From Pseudalgibacter alginicilyticus (lineage in GTDB: Bacteria > Bacteroidota > Bacteroidia > Flavobacteriales > Flavobacteriaceae): 64,000 bases of DNA. Under the pieces are notes generated by a model, which searched no databases, had not been told where the DNA came from, and saw nothing but the letters and a program-made list of their open reading frames with translations. The position numbers were made by a program, and so were the translations under genes. Below are positions 1-9,896 of this stretch, piece by piece. The stretch spans positions 1,488,001-1,552,000 of the forward strand of contig NZ_CP012898.1 of NCBI RefSeq assembly GCF_001310225.1, in the 5' to 3' direction. Every line of letters starts with the position of its first letter. The stretch's first letter is position 1.

Positions 1-517
1 TCCTTGGTTCTCTTTTTGGAGTTGACCAAACATGATAATCACTATCAAAATTATAATGAATTTTTTCCTCCAAACCAATTTCTGTAATATTATTTTGCTC
101 TGGAATTTCATAAGAAAAAGCAATACCTTCGTTATAAGCTCTAGCAATAATATTTACATAACCTTCACCTAACTTTAAATATATTTTTAATTGATTGTAA
201 TGATCAGGTATGGCACTAAGTTCACTAAATCGTGATTGCCATGTATTATTTTCTGAACTATTTTCAATATCTATTACTGAAACAGTTCCTGAAAAATTAA
301 TAGCATCTGAAAACAATTCTAAAGCAGAAGTTTTAATAACTTCTTCTTTATTATAATGAATTGAAAAAGTAATATCATCATTTTCATCGTTTAAGAAACT
401 TATTTTTTTTGTTTCATCAGGTGATGCAACTTCAATAATTTGCGCCTGTTTGCAATTACTAAAAAGCAACAAAGTAAAAACAATAAATACACTATACTTT
501 TTTAAAGGTTGAATCAT
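1..517 (-). CDS. GH97-family glycosidase, N-terminal part (truncated by window edge)
   Basis: This is an open frame of 172 codons that starts at an ATG at 517 and runs off the left edge without a stop. It begins with a hydrophobic signal and a probable lipobox Cys22 (LLLFSNC). What follows resembles the N-terminal beta-sandwich of GH97 enzymes (SusB-type alpha-glucosidases or alpha-galactosidases): an early SPDE stretch, a paired-strand region, then ARAYNEGIAFSYEIP, which matches the family's Ra.ndG.AfRY segment. The catalytic barrel is outside the window, so inverting versus retaining type and sugar specificity cannot be judged. It is the last visible gene of the minus-strand operon, four bases after the lyase gene stops, and would trim alpha-linked hexoses from oligosaccharides in the periplasm. 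Confidence 0.75.
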   Translation of the reverse strand, partial: MIQPLKKYSVFIVFTLLLFSNCKQAQIIEVASPDETKKISFLNDENDDITFSIHYNKEEVIKTSALELFSDAINFSGTVSVIDIENSSENNTWQSRFSELSAIPDHYNQLKIYLKLGEGYVNIIARAYNEGIAFSYEIPEQNNITEIGLEEKIHYNFDSDYHVWSTPKREPR

Positions 518-521
518 TTTT

Positions 522-3323
522 TTATTTTTTAAGTTCAATTGAAATATTCTGAAAAGAAGTTAATGGTACTTTAAAAACTACCACTTTTTTACCATCTATT
601 TGTGTTCGTGCGCCATTTAATTGTTTAAAACCAATATTCATAATAACGTCTCCTTTTTTATAAATATCTGGTATAGTTAATAGCATAGCATCATTACATG
701 TTAGTTGAAATTGTTCTCCAAAAACAAAAGTTGCTGCACCTGATTTTTTTCCTAAAATTTCTACAGTATACCCATTATAAGAGATTTTTTTTCCAGCTCC
801 TATAAAGAGCGTAGTTGCTTTGGCCGTTTTAGTTAGAATACCGAAAGTACCATCAAAATTTATAGCATCATGAGAATAGCTTCCTAACTCATCAGAAGAA
901 AATACATAATCAATTCTATCGGATTTACTTTCTACAACTAAACCAACAAAACTTTTATTAGAAGCATTTTTAAAGGTTTCTACATGCTTAATTGTTGATG
1001 GCTCACTTGTTGTTGAAGGCTCGTAAACTGTAACAAAAGGGGTATTCCAAGCTTCACCGTATTGTCTTACAACCGTGGTTAAAAGTGGTGCTTTTTCTAT
1101 ATTATCTGGTAGTACGCCTCTAAAAGCTTCTGAATACGGTGCTTTTACTTTAAATATTTCTCGATTTTCATTACCATTCATCCACATATTCATACTCACA
1201 TTTTCTTTACCTTCAACAGTTAAATTATAAATTGCTTTAAAAGGCAAATTAGATTTTACTGATTTTTCATCTGACAGATAATTATACGCTTTTATATTAC
1301 CCGATTTAGCATTTAATTTTGATGATGATTGTAAGGCTATAGGCTGATTATCCATTGTAGTAAACTGTAACTCCTGTCCTAAATTATGATAAAAATAATC
1401 GTGGTATTTAGCATTACCTTCTTTTGTTTTAGATCTGAAAATATCTATATAATAGCCTGACGTCTCTCCTGTTCGCACAATACTCATAACTCTATTTTGG
1501 TCAGAATTTGTGCTAGGCTCATGAAAATAGAGGTCTGAAAAGTTAATATTAGGATAATAACCTGATTTTTTTTCGGAAACCGGATAAAGGTTATTTACTT
1601 CAAAAGCATAATAACTCCGCATTTTATTGTATGCCGATTTACCATTTACAGATACCGTATTGTGTGCCGGAATTTGCGAGTAATACTCTCGATAATCTGG
1701 TCTATAATAACTAGAACCTCTACCAGATTCAGGAGCTAAAATATAACCTTTGCCATAAAGTTCCATAGCAATTCCGTTAGAATGAGTATGATTGCCTAAG
1801 GCTCCTACCTGAGAAACCATTAAACCTTGTTTTTCATCTAACCCATTTCTCATGGCCACCCAACTAACTGTAGGTGCATAAAACGAATTGGTCATGTAAT
1901 CAATCATTTTTGCAGGCGTAATAGTACTATCCAAATAAACCGTTGTATCATATAATAAATCGTAAAATGCATTTTTACTTTTTTTCGGTTTTAAAGCATC
2001 ATGCTTTCCTTGGAGCATATAAATAAGCGAGGTAAACTCTTCTTCTTGTTGGCGGTTATTAAATTGTTGTGCGTTACTAACAAGATCTAAAAAAGGTTGT
2101 GTTTCAAGTGGGCCGTAATGTGAGTCACCAAAAGCTACAATAGATTTATTAGGATATAGATATTGAGGCATGATAGTAACGGCCTTAGGGATAATTGGCA
2201 TACCAGGCATAATATTAACTCCTAACGATTCCTGAATTACCCTTGCTAAATGCGTAAATCCTTTTGCAACACTTAATGCATAACCCGCGCTTTCGTTCCA
2301 AACTCCATTCTGATCATAGCCATAAATCAAAACATCATTAACAGACCATTGCCTAGGTTCAGATTCATTAAAAACGCGATTTAAATAATATTGGCACCCT
2401 TTTCCATCTTTATACATTTTATCTTCATCTAAGGCTAAGGCTATTTCAATAACTTTACCAGCTTGATGCAAATTCCAGTTATTATCTGGTATCCCATTTT
2501 TTATAATAATTTCGGCAAGCTTCTTTAATGAGGCTGTATATATATCATTTTCTTTTTTATGATTTTTTTGAATATAATAGTATAAAAAATCATACGTTTC
2601 AGCCAATTCATCTACAATATTTTCTTTAATAACTTGAAAAGATGTTAAACCAATAACATTTTGAACACTTCCTTTTTTGATGTCAATTGGTTCGTTTCTA
2701 TAATACAAACCATGCATATATACATCAAATAAATGAGTGGCAAATCTTGCATAATCTTCATCACCTTCAACAAAATAAATTAAGGCAGCATCCCGAGCTA
2801 TGCCCATAATATTTTCATTGGTATTTTCAATTACACGTCCTGTTTTTTGTGGCTGAACCCATTCCCATTTATTTGTTTTTCTGTTTTCAAGATATAACCC
2901 TCTTTCATCCTCCAAATAAGGTTTTACGTCTTCTAATTTTGGAGTTTTATAATCCGTTACATAATCACGTTGACCAGTTAGGCGTACCGTTGGAACTGGA
3001 GCTCTACCTTCTGCATGTGAGTAATAAGATCCATTTACATACACATCTGTTGCATGACTTTTCCAATACATTTGAAAACGCGACGATAACCATTCTGGCT
3101 CTGTTTTAAATTGAACCACATACTTATCTATTTTTTTTTTAAAATCTTCATATGATTTTTTAATATCATCAGAAGCTTCAATTTTTTTAAGAATATTTTC
3201 CTTATTTATTTTACTTGATATTAAACGTGGGTGTTCTCGTTCAATTTCTGATGGAAATATAAATTGTGCATTGGCTATATTTATAAAAATTAAATAAGTA
3301 AATATTATTATTAGTTTTTTCAT
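522..3323 (-). CDS. Heparinase II/III-type polysaccharide lyase, secreted
   Basis: This is a 933-residue protein with a signal peptide (about residues 1-19, ending NANAQ). An alpha/alpha-toroid-like half carries NWNLHQAG (282-289) and NESAGY (343-348). A beta-sandwich half carries HTHSNG (512-517) and AHNTVSVNG (553-561), the hallmark spacing of the heparinase II/III fold used by PL12, PL15, PL17, PL21 and related lyases. Members cleave uronic-acid-containing chains by beta-elimination; the Asn, His and Tyr residues in these motifs are the expected catalytic set. The length is greater than that of classical PL15/PL17 alginate lyases, so I do not assign a CAZy family or substrate. It sits 17 bases downstream of the sulfatase in one operon, which favours a sulfated uronate polymer. 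Confidence 0.8.
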   Translation of the reverse strand: MKKLIIIFTYLIFINIANAQFIFPSEIEREHPRLISSKINKENILKKIEASDDIKKSYEDFKKKIDKYVVQFKTEPEWLSSRFQMYWKSHATDVYVNGSYYSHAEGRAPVPTVRLTGQRDYVTDYKTPKLEDVKPYLEDERGLYLENRKTNKWEWVQPQKTGRVIENTNENIMGIARDAALIYFVEGDEDYARFATHLFDVYMHGLYYRNEPIDIKKGSVQNVIGLTSFQVIKENIVDELAETYDFLYYYIQKNHKKENDIYTASLKKLAEIIIKNGIPDNNWNLHQAGKVIEIALALDEDKMYKDGKGCQYYLNRVFNESEPRQWSVNDVLIYGYDQNGVWNESAGYALSVAKGFTHLARVIQESLGVNIMPGMPIIPKAVTIMPQYLYPNKSIVAFGDSHYGPLETQPFLDLVSNAQQFNNRQQEEEFTSLIYMLQGKHDALKPKKSKNAFYDLLYDTTVYLDSTITPAKMIDYMTNSFYAPTVSWVAMRNGLDEKQGLMVSQVGALGNHTHSNGIAMELYGKGYILAPESGRGSSYYRPDYREYYSQIPAHNTVSVNGKSAYNKMRSYYAFEVNNLYPVSEKKSGYYPNINFSDLYFHEPSTNSDQNRVMSIVRTGETSGYYIDIFRSKTKEGNAKYHDYFYHNLGQELQFTTMDNQPIALQSSSKLNAKSGNIKAYNYLSDEKSVKSNLPFKAIYNLTVEGKENVSMNMWMNGNENREIFKVKAPYSEAFRGVLPDNIEKAPLLTTVVRQYGEAWNTPFVTVYEPSTTSEPSTIKHVETFKNASNKSFVGLVVESKSDRIDYVFSSDELGSYSHDAINFDGTFGILTKTAKATTLFIGAGKKISYNGYTVEILGKKSGAATFVFGEQFQLTCNDAMLLTIPDIYKKGDVIMNIGFKQLNGARTQIDGKKVVVFKVPLTSFQNISIELKK

Positions 3324-3340
3324 TTTTTTTAAAATTCTAT

Positions 3341-4825
3341 CTATTCATCGTTGCGTAACCAAATATGACTACCGTCTAATAATCCTTTATATTGTATTTG
3401 AAACTCTTTTTTTATCGAATCAAAAACCTCTGGTTCTTTTAAAGATAAATCCTCGGACTCTACAATATCATTTTTTAAATTAAACAGAGCATAATCAACA
3501 AGTTTTGCGTTTTTTACTAAAGCTTCATTACCATCATATAAATTATGAATTCTTGGTAAGGTTTTACCCTCTGATTCTATTCGAGCCATTATTTTCCAAT
3601 CTCCACTTCGCATAGCAACTCTTTGTTCATTTATAGCGTCATAAAAAGCCCAAATAAGCGGTTTGGTTCGCTCAAATTCACCATTATCCAGAAGTGATTT
3701 AAACGATTCACCATCTAATTCTCTTTTAGGTAACTCTGCACCGGCCAACTCACAAAAGGTTGGAAGAAAATCCAATGCAGACACAACAGCATTTGTTGTT
3801 CCTGAAAAACTATTCTCGCCAATCCAACTTACAATTCCTGGCACTCTAAAACCTGCTTCATTAGTCCACAATTTCATACCTTTTAATTCACCTGGAGTAC
3901 CATAAGATTTTTTAGCCCTTTGATAGCGCATTAAAGTTTCAGGACCATTATCTGAACTAAAAAGAACAAGTGTATTATCCTTATGTTTTTTCTCCAAATA
4001 TTCAATCAAACGTCCAACTGCTAAATCTACATTTTCAACATTAGCAAAATATTCAGCCTCTTCTCTATTTTTTGAAAAAGGCAAATATTTTTGAACTAAA
4101 TCTTCAGGTGAAGCAATAGGCTCATGTGGTTCATGAAAAGCCACTTGAAGAAAAAATGGATTATCATCTTGTTTTTTATCTAACCACTCTAAGGCTTCCG
4201 TAATTATAATTTGACTACTAAACCCTTCTATTTCACCAACTTCCTGACCATTCCTAACAAAATTATTAGGGTTTTGATGACTTGGTGCAGCATTGTTGTG
4301 AGTTGCCATCCAATAATCAAATCCAAAATCATTTGGTTGTGGTTGTTTGTCTGAATTAAACCTTGAAGAACAATGCCATTTACCAACTAAGCACGTTGAA
4401 TATCCTACAGATTTTAATAAGGCAGGTATTGTTTCTTCATGTGCTTGAAGGTGAACTAAATCTCTATTATCATCACTTTTTTTAAGCCCTGGTATAAAAT
4501 CATAAATTCCTGCACGATTTGGACTTCTACCCGTTAATAGCCCTGCTCTAGAAGGCGAGCAAACTGGGGCCGTAGAATAAAAATTAGTCAGTTTAATTCC
4601 CTTTTCAGCAAGCTGATCTAAATTTGGTGTTTTTATAATAGGATGTCCAAATGATGATAAATCACCATAACCTAAATCATCGCATAACAATACAACAATA
4701 TTGGGTTGTTTTACAGTTTCATTTTGCACCTCCATAGCACCTGTCTTTGAAGCATCCATTTTTTTACAGGAAACATTCAATAAAATTGTAATTATTAAAA
4801 AAAGCTTAACTAAACTTAAATTCAT
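3341..4825 (-). CDS. S1-family formylglycine-dependent sulfatase, lipoprotein
   Basis: This is a 494-residue arylsulfatase-type enzyme. The metal-binding start NIVVLLCDDLGYGD (about 42-55) is followed by CSPSR (89-93), in which Cys89 would be oxidised to formylglycine by an anaerobic or FGE-type maturase not seen here. Later metal-site and phosphatase-superfamily motifs are present (GKWHC near 148; SSDNGPE near 290). The N-terminus is a lipoprotein-like signal with Cys20. It removes sulfate esters from oligosaccharides in the periplasm or at the cell surface. It is the only sulfatase in the operon, unlike many fucoidan PULs that carry several. Overall similarity is to exo-acting N-acetylgalactosamine-6-sulfatase-like enzymes, but the S1 subfamily cannot be set by eye. 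Confidence 0.9.
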   Translation of the reverse strand: MNLSLVKLFLIITILLNVSCKKMDASKTGAMEVQNETVKQPNIVVLLCDDLGYGDLSSFGHPIIKTPNLDQLAEKGIKLTNFYSTAPVCSPSRAGLLTGRSPNRAGIYDFIPGLKKSDDNRDLVHLQAHEETIPALLKSVGYSTCLVGKWHCSSRFNSDKQPQPNDFGFDYWMATHNNAAPSHQNPNNFVRNGQEVGEIEGFSSQIIITEALEWLDKKQDDNPFFLQVAFHEPHEPIASPEDLVQKYLPFSKNREEAEYFANVENVDLAVGRLIEYLEKKHKDNTLVLFSSDNGPETLMRYQRAKKSYGTPGELKGMKLWTNEAGFRVPGIVSWIGENSFSGTTNAVVSALDFLPTFCELAGAELPKRELDGESFKSLLDNGEFERTKPLIWAFYDAINEQRVAMRSGDWKIMARIESEGKTLPRIHNLYDGNEALVKNAKLVDYALFNLKNDIVESEDLSLKEPEVFDSIKKEFQIQYKGLLDGSHIWLRNDE

Positions 4826-4831
4826 GTGTAT

Positions 4832-5659
4832 TTAATTGTTTGAGTTATAAAAAAAATCACTAAAAAAAAGCATTTGATACTTTATGGAATTTACCCAATA
4901 TTTATTGGTATGTCCTCCTGGTCTTTCTATATAATCATGAGGTATATTGCGTACTAAAAGTTTTTTATGTAAGCGTACATTATCTTCATAAAAAAAGTCA
5001 TCCGTTCCACAATCAAAAAGAAATTTTAAATTCTTTCCATTAAGCAAATGCACTAAATTAATAACAGTATTATTTTCCCAGTTTTCTGGGTTTTCAGCAT
5101 ATGTCCCTAATCGCTTATAAATATCCCAACCCTGTGGGAACCCTCGCAAATCCACACCTCCACTCATACTAGCTGCTACACCCCAAACATCAGGGTTTTT
5201 AAATGCTAAATACAACGCACCATGTCCGCCCATACTGTAACCAGTAATAGCCCTATTATTTTTATCTGGAACTGTATTATATGATTTGTCAACACTAGCT
5301 ATAAGCTCTTTGGATATATAGGTTTCATATTGCATGGTCTTATCAATAGGGCTATCAAAATACCAGCTGGTTTTATCTCCATCAGGACATACAATAATAA
5401 CCTTATACAGATCGGCATACAACTCAATATCTGGAACTTTCCCTAACCATGATTTATAATGTCCTCCGGCACCATGAAGAAGATAAACAACGGAATAAGC
5501 TTTTCCTTTTTTTGAATATGAATCTGGAATAATAACTACATTTTTTATAGTCTTATTCATAGATTTACTATATACTAACAGTGTATCTACTTTTGATGCA
5601 TAAATATGAATAGACCAACAAAAAACAAGTATTAAACCGACTATTTTTTTCATGCGCAT
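4832..5659 (-). CDS. Secreted CE1/esterase-D-like carbohydrate esterase
   Basis: This is a 275-residue alpha/beta hydrolase with a signal peptide (residues 1-21). The nucleophile elbow is GYSMGG (140-145, Ser142). The probable acid lies in DCGTDD (216-221), and the catalytic His is in PGGHTNKYW (His250). LLHGAGG (60-66) forms the oxyanion region. This is the tributyrin esterase/feruloyl esterase type often found in PULs, where it removes acyl groups so that glycosidases can act. It starts six bases after the MFS gene and ends six bases before the sulfatase, so the three are surely co-transcribed. Met3 is an equally good start. Confidence 0.85.
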   Translation of the reverse strand: MRMKKIVGLILVFCWSIHIYASKVDTLLVYSKSMNKTIKNVVIIPDSYSKKGKAYSVVYLLHGAGGHYKSWLGKVPDIELYADLYKVIIVCPDGDKTSWYFDSPIDKTMQYETYISKELIASVDKSYNTVPDKNNRAITGYSMGGHGALYLAFKNPDVWGVAASMSGGVDLRGFPQGWDIYKRLGTYAENPENWENNTVINLVHLLNGKNLKFLFDCGTDDFFYEDNVRLHKKLLVRNIPHDYIERPGGHTNKYWVNSIKYQMLFFSDFFYNSNN

Positions 5660-5665
5660 AACCTT

Positions 5666-6991
5666 TTACTTCTTTAAAATAATATCTTCTAATTCCTCCA
5701 AAGTTTTCCCTTTTGTTTCTGGCATCATAAAGGCAACAAATAACAATTGTAACACCATCATTCCAGCAAAAATCAAGAAAACGATTCCAGGACCAATCAT
5801 AGGGTGGTTAAATAAAAATGGAATTGAAGATGGAATTATTGCTGCTAAAACCCAATGTACAGAACTTCCAAAGGCTTGTCCAGATGCTCTCAAATGATTT
5901 GGAAATATTTCAGATATAAAAACCCAAATCACAGCTCCCTGACCAACAGCATGTGCTGCAATAAATAAAAATAAGAAAACGGGCACAGCCATTCCTGTCC
6001 ATCCTAAGAAAAAGGCAGCAGAAACTAAACCTAACGAAACGATATAACCTATGGAGCCAATATACATTAATGTTTTTCTTCCTAATTTATCAATTAAAAA
6101 CACCCCTAACAATGTAAAAACAAGATTAGTAGCTCCAATTCCTATACTACTTAACAATGCTGTACTTTCTCCTAGACCAGCTTCTTCAAAAATACGAGGC
6201 GCATAATATAAAAATGCATTGATTCCTGATAATTGATTAAAAAAGGCTATTAAAAATGCCAATATCAATGGGAATCTATATTTTTTTATAAAGATACTCT
6301 CTGTCTTGTCGCTTTTATCTGAATGCGAATTGTATTCCGTTATTAATTCATCAATATTCGCATTTGGCTCTATTATCTTTAATACCTCTCTAGCTTCAGC
6401 TTCACGAGATTGAGACAACAACCATCGTGGACTTTTTGGAACCTTAAAAGCAAATAAAATATATAAAATTGCTGGTATAGCTTCAACACCAAGCATCCAT
6501 CGCCATGCATTTTCACCTAAATCACTCAATAAGTAATTAGATAAAAAAGCTATCATAATACCAAAAACAATATTAAATTGATACATGGCTACTAAACGCC
6601 CTCTATCTTTAGCAGGCGCAATTTCTGAGATATATGCAGGAGCTGCAATGGTTGAAGCTCCTACTCCTAAACCTCCTATAAAACGAGCAAAAGCAAATAT
6701 ATAAGGATCATTAGAAAATGCAGACCCTATTGCTGAAACTGCAAACAAAAGACCTATAACAATCAATGTATTTTTACGTCCGTATTTATTAGTTGGAAAA
6801 CCACCAAAAAGAGCTCCAACCACAGTTCCCCAAAGCGCTGCTCCCATAACTACCCATCCGTGAAAAGCATCTGAAGACTCCCATATGGCTTGTAATTTTT
6901 TATCTGCACCTGAAATTACTACGACATCAAATCCAAATAAAAACCCTGCAAGTGCTGCAGTAATGGACCATAATAATATTTTTTTATTCAT
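5666..6991 (-). CDS. MFS sugar:H+ symporter, sugar-porter (XylE/GLUT) family
   Basis: This is a 441-residue, 12-helix inner-membrane transporter. It shows the sugar-porter signatures: FLFGFDVVVISG in helix 1, NKYGRKNTL (RxGR-type loop 2-3), PKSPRWLL after helix 6, NQLSGINAFLYYAP in helix 7 (sugar-contacting Gln/Asn), and PETKGKTLEELE at the C-terminus. It would import a monosaccharide released in the periplasm by the surrounding hydrolases. The XylE/GLUT type argues for a pentose or hexose rather than fucose through a FucP-type porter. It is fourth from the left end of the visible operon (third transcribed), between the propeller hydrolase (30-base gap) and the esterase (6-base gap). Confidence 0.92.
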   Translation of the reverse strand: MNKKILLWSITAALAGFLFGFDVVVISGADKKLQAIWESSDAFHGWVVMGAALWGTVVGALFGGFPTNKYGRKNTLIVIGLLFAVSAIGSAFSNDPYIFAFARFIGGLGVGASTIAAPAYISEIAPAKDRGRLVAMYQFNIVFGIMIAFLSNYLLSDLGENAWRWMLGVEAIPAILYILFAFKVPKSPRWLLSQSREAEAREVLKIIEPNANIDELITEYNSHSDKSDKTESIFIKKYRFPLILAFLIAFFNQLSGINAFLYYAPRIFEEAGLGESTALLSSIGIGATNLVFTLLGVFLIDKLGRKTLMYIGSIGYIVSLGLVSAAFFLGWTGMAVPVFLFLFIAAHAVGQGAVIWVFISEIFPNHLRASGQAFGSSVHWVLAAIIPSSIPFLFNHPMIGPGIVFLIFAGMMVLQLLFVAFMMPETKGKTLEELEDIILKK

Positions 6992-7021
6992 TTTATAAAA
7001 AGTGTTAGTTGGTTTTATTAA

Positions 7022-8116
7022 TTATTTATTTAAAGGAATTACCATATTCCATGTTTTTGTCCCATTTCCAAATCCGCCAGGGCCATCCATTGTAGCGAAG
7101 AATATATGGGTAGGTTTTCCATTTTCAACAAAAACAAATGGGCGTTCTAACTGTCCCTGCTTAATAGTTTTACCATTGTTCCATTTTACTGTTTTTGTAT
7201 AAGCTTTTGGGCTATTATCAATTACCCAGTTAATACCATCTTCAGAATGCGCCAGTAGTCCGTCACCTTTTCCTCCAGTTATTAATCCTCGCTGATCTTT
7301 AGCTATCATGTGGTAACCTTCATCATCACTCCATAAATGTGGATCTTCCACCTCACCAAAACGTTCCATAGAAAACAACGGTTCATCACCTTGTACAGTA
7401 TATACTCCATCAAACGATGGCGCGGTAGCTACACCTATACTCATGTCACTTTGCTTTATACCATCTTGATTATAACTTCTACCTTTAAAAAGAAGTACAA
7501 CTGAGCCATCACTTTTAATTAATGGTGAAGGATTAGACGTTAAATAACTATAATAAGAATTTGGCTTTACATCTAAAATTGGTTCATTCAATCGCTTCCA
7601 TGGTCCATAAGGGCTTTTGGATGTTGCAATACCAATTCGTTTACCCCACCTAGCTGTAATACTCCATTTTGTAGACAAACCAAATTCAGTTATATTATCT
7701 TCAGTAACATCTTCAAAAGGATGTGTGGACCCCATATAATAAAGAATATAAGTATCTTTGTATTTTACTATCTTTGGATTATGACATGAACGTCCGTCCC
7801 AATATTGAGTACCTCTATTTCCTAAAGCAACAGCTTCAAATTCATAAGGTCCTTCTGGAGTAATTGACGTGGCATGTACAATTTCCGAAGCTATCATCCA
7901 TCCTGGATGGAACGGTAAAAATTTAGGCCAACGCGATGCAAACATATGATATTTACCATCATCGCCTTTAATTACCGAACTACCCCAAACCCAATAGTTA
8001 TCCATTTGCAAACCACCATCCATTGGCGCTGCTTTCAAGTTACTATAAATATAATTTTGTGCTCCGCAACAGGCACAAATTAACCCAATAAAAAGAAAAA
8101 AAATAGATTTAATCAT
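7022..8116 (-). CDS. Five-bladed beta-propeller glycoside hydrolase (GH43/GH117-like), family not assigned
   Basis: This is a 364-residue secreted protein with a signal sequence ending in ICACCGAQ, so it may be a lipoprotein at Cys16 or Cys17. Five blade-like repeats of the form position-acid-pattern-DGKYHM are visible at about residues 46-62, 111-129, 195-212, 257-274 and 324-345. These include GDDGKYHMFASRW, CHNPKIVKYKDTYILYYMG and EDPHLWSDDEGYHM. That layout fits GH43, GH32/68, GH62, GH117 and GH130-like propellers. The acidic residues Asp51/Asp52, Glu257/Asp258 and Glu324 are candidate catalytic positions. Its place directly behind the fucosidase (19-base gap) implies an exo-acting enzyme on the same oligosaccharide. 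The substrate is unknown. Confidence 0.7.
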   Translation of the reverse strand: MIKSIFFLFIGLICACCGAQNYIYSNLKAAPMDGGLQMDNYWVWGSSVIKGDDGKYHMFASRWPKFLPFHPGWMIASEIVHATSITPEGPYEFEAVALGNRGTQYWDGRSCHNPKIVKYKDTYILYYMGSTHPFEDVTEDNITEFGLSTKWSITARWGKRIGIATSKSPYGPWKRLNEPILDVKPNSYYSYLTSNPSPLIKSDGSVVLLFKGRSYNQDGIKQSDMSIGVATAPSFDGVYTVQGDEPLFSMERFGEVEDPHLWSDDEGYHMIAKDQRGLITGGKGDGLLAHSEDGINWVIDNSPKAYTKTVKWNNGKTIKQGQLERPFVFVENGKPTHIFFATMDGPGGFGNGTKTWNMVIPLNK

Positions 8117-8135
8117 TTTGCAAATACCGTTATAA

Positions 8136-9896
8136 TTAATTGTTAGTTATTGGTTGAAACTTTATTTCTTTTAAATTAATTGCATTCCATTTTTCTGCTA
8201 CAGGCATTAGTGAAAACTCATATTTACCAGATTTTTCAATAGTAAAATCAATTAAGTCTATATTTTTAAATCGTTTAGGATTATCTCCAGTTACAGGGAG
8301 TTTAATGATTTTTGTGATGCCATTAAATACGATTTCCAATTCTGTATCTTTATTTCCTGAATAGTTGGCTATAACATTAAACTTATCAGGCTTATCAATT
8401 TGGAATGACCAATACACCTTAGCTGTTTCACTATCCCAACTACCTATACAATCTAAATGATCATTATATAAAGCACCTGGCCCCTGTAAATTCTCATATT
8501 GTGCTCTAAAGGCTGGCAATGTTACAACGCCTGCTTCATCCTGACCCAGAGGTTTTACAGGCAAAGCATTAGGCATTTCTTTTAATTTTAAAACAATTAC
8601 TGTAGCCACATTATCTGGAGCATCACCTGTTAATTTTACTTGAATGCCTTCCTCTAACACTTCCGTTCTAAAGTTTCTATTTTTATCGGTGAGTAAATAA
8701 CATGCTTCTACGTTATTGTTTAATCTTATAGGTATTGATACACCATCTTCCCAGTCATAAACATGCAAATATAATAAGCCTTTGTTGTCAATAGTTTTCA
8801 TTGTAATTCTGCCCCAATCTGGTTCCTCACTTGTAGGGCTTGCTTGAGTTCCATAAATAGCTTCGCTATTTTTATCCATCCAATCACCAATAGCTCTCAT
8901 TCTTTCAACTGCTTCATGCCTTAGAGTCCCCTCATGAGTAGGACTTACATTCAATAAATAATTCCCACCTTTACTACTTTGATCGATAAGATTGCGGATT
9001 AAAGTTGATATAGATTTAAAATTATCATCATCACTTCTATACCCCCAACTACCACTAACTGGTTGACATAATTCCCAATATTTTGATTCGGGCTGATATC
9101 TTGGTCCATTCCTTTCAAAAGTTTTATGATCACCAGGGTAATCATCTCCCAAACGATCATTAGTGATGATTCTAGGTTGAAGCGCTGTAGTAATATTATA
9201 TAAGCTATCTACCACTGACTTGGTCATTTTCCTAGGTGTATCCCACCAAAAAATTGCTATAGGCCCGTATTCTGTTAATAGTTGCTTAACTTCAGGAAGA
9301 GCTTTTTCGTATACATACTCGTCACTACTAACACGCTCCATGTTTTTATCCCAATTATTACCCATTCCACCAGGGTGGTGCCAATCTTGTGCTTGTGAAT
9401 AGTAAAAGCCAAATTTAAGACCTTGTTCTTGACATTCTTTAGCCAACTCTTTTAAAACATCACGTTTAAAAGGCGTAGCATCTACAATGTTATATTCTGT
9501 TGCTTTGGAGTGAAACATAGAAAAACCATCATGATGTTTAGCTGTAATAACCATGTATTTCATTCCTGCACGTTTTGCTAACGCCACAAACTCCTTGGCA
9601 TTGAACTTAGTTGGGTTGAATTCTGCCGCATACTTTTCATACTCCTCTATAGGAATTTTTCCTTTGTTCATAATCCACTCAGCACTATTTGTCTGAGCTT
9701 CTCCTTTATAAAATCCTGCAGGAACTGTATAAATCCCCCAATGTATAAACATACCAAACCGAGCATCTTCCCACCACTCCATGCGCTCTTCATCTGTTAT
9801 ATCGCCGGCTTTAATTAACTCTGTTTTTTTTTGCTTTGGGCCACAAGCCAATACAAAAACCAAAAGCCCAAAAACTACCCAAATTGTTTTTTTCAT
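8136..9896 (-). CDS. GH29 alpha-L-fucosidase, lipoprotein, with C-terminal beta-sandwich
   Basis: This is a 586-residue enzyme with a lipobox at VLAC (Cys18). The GH29 barrel starts at WWEDARFGMFIHWG (41-54), followed by TAKHHDGFSMFHS (118-130) and the nucleophile strand IAIFWWDTP, where Asp219 occupies the family's nucleophile position. GNYLLNVSPT (311-320) is also typical. The acid/base residue cannot be set by eye. After the barrel come a small all-beta domain (about 350-440) and a second beta-sandwich (about 460-585) that resembles a carbohydrate-binding module. It hydrolyses terminal alpha-L-fucosyl linkages. It is the first gene of the seven-gene minus-strand operon and thus nearest the promoter. 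Confidence 0.93.
   Translation of the reverse strand: MKKTIWVVFGLLVFVLACGPKQKKTELIKAGDITDEERMEWWEDARFGMFIHWGIYTVPAGFYKGEAQTNSAEWIMNKGKIPIEEYEKYAAEFNPTKFNAKEFVALAKRAGMKYMVITAKHHDGFSMFHSKATEYNIVDATPFKRDVLKELAKECQEQGLKFGFYYSQAQDWHHPGGMGNNWDKNMERVSSDEYVYEKALPEVKQLLTEYGPIAIFWWDTPRKMTKSVVDSLYNITTALQPRIITNDRLGDDYPGDHKTFERNGPRYQPESKYWELCQPVSGSWGYRSDDDNFKSISTLIRNLIDQSSKGGNYLLNVSPTHEGTLRHEAVERMRAIGDWMDKNSEAIYGTQASPTSEEPDWGRITMKTIDNKGLLYLHVYDWEDGVSIPIRLNNNVEACYLLTDKNRNFRTEVLEEGIQVKLTGDAPDNVATVIVLKLKEMPNALPVKPLGQDEAGVVTLPAFRAQYENLQGPGALYNDHLDCIGSWDSETAKVYWSFQIDKPDKFNVIANYSGNKDTELEIVFNGITKIIKLPVTGDNPKRFKNIDLIDFTIEKSGKYEFSLMPVAEKWNAINLKEIKFQPITNN

Noticed and set aside
2849-3109. Plus-strand open frame inside the lyase gene
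   Set aside because: It lies wholly within a conserved coding sequence on the other strand and encodes low-information hydrophobic sequence.
522-3323. Calling the heparinase II/III protein an alginate lyase (PL15/PL17) or naming a newer ulvan-lyase family
   Set aside because: The fold motifs are clear, but length and context differ and no family-specific signature can be confirmed by eye.
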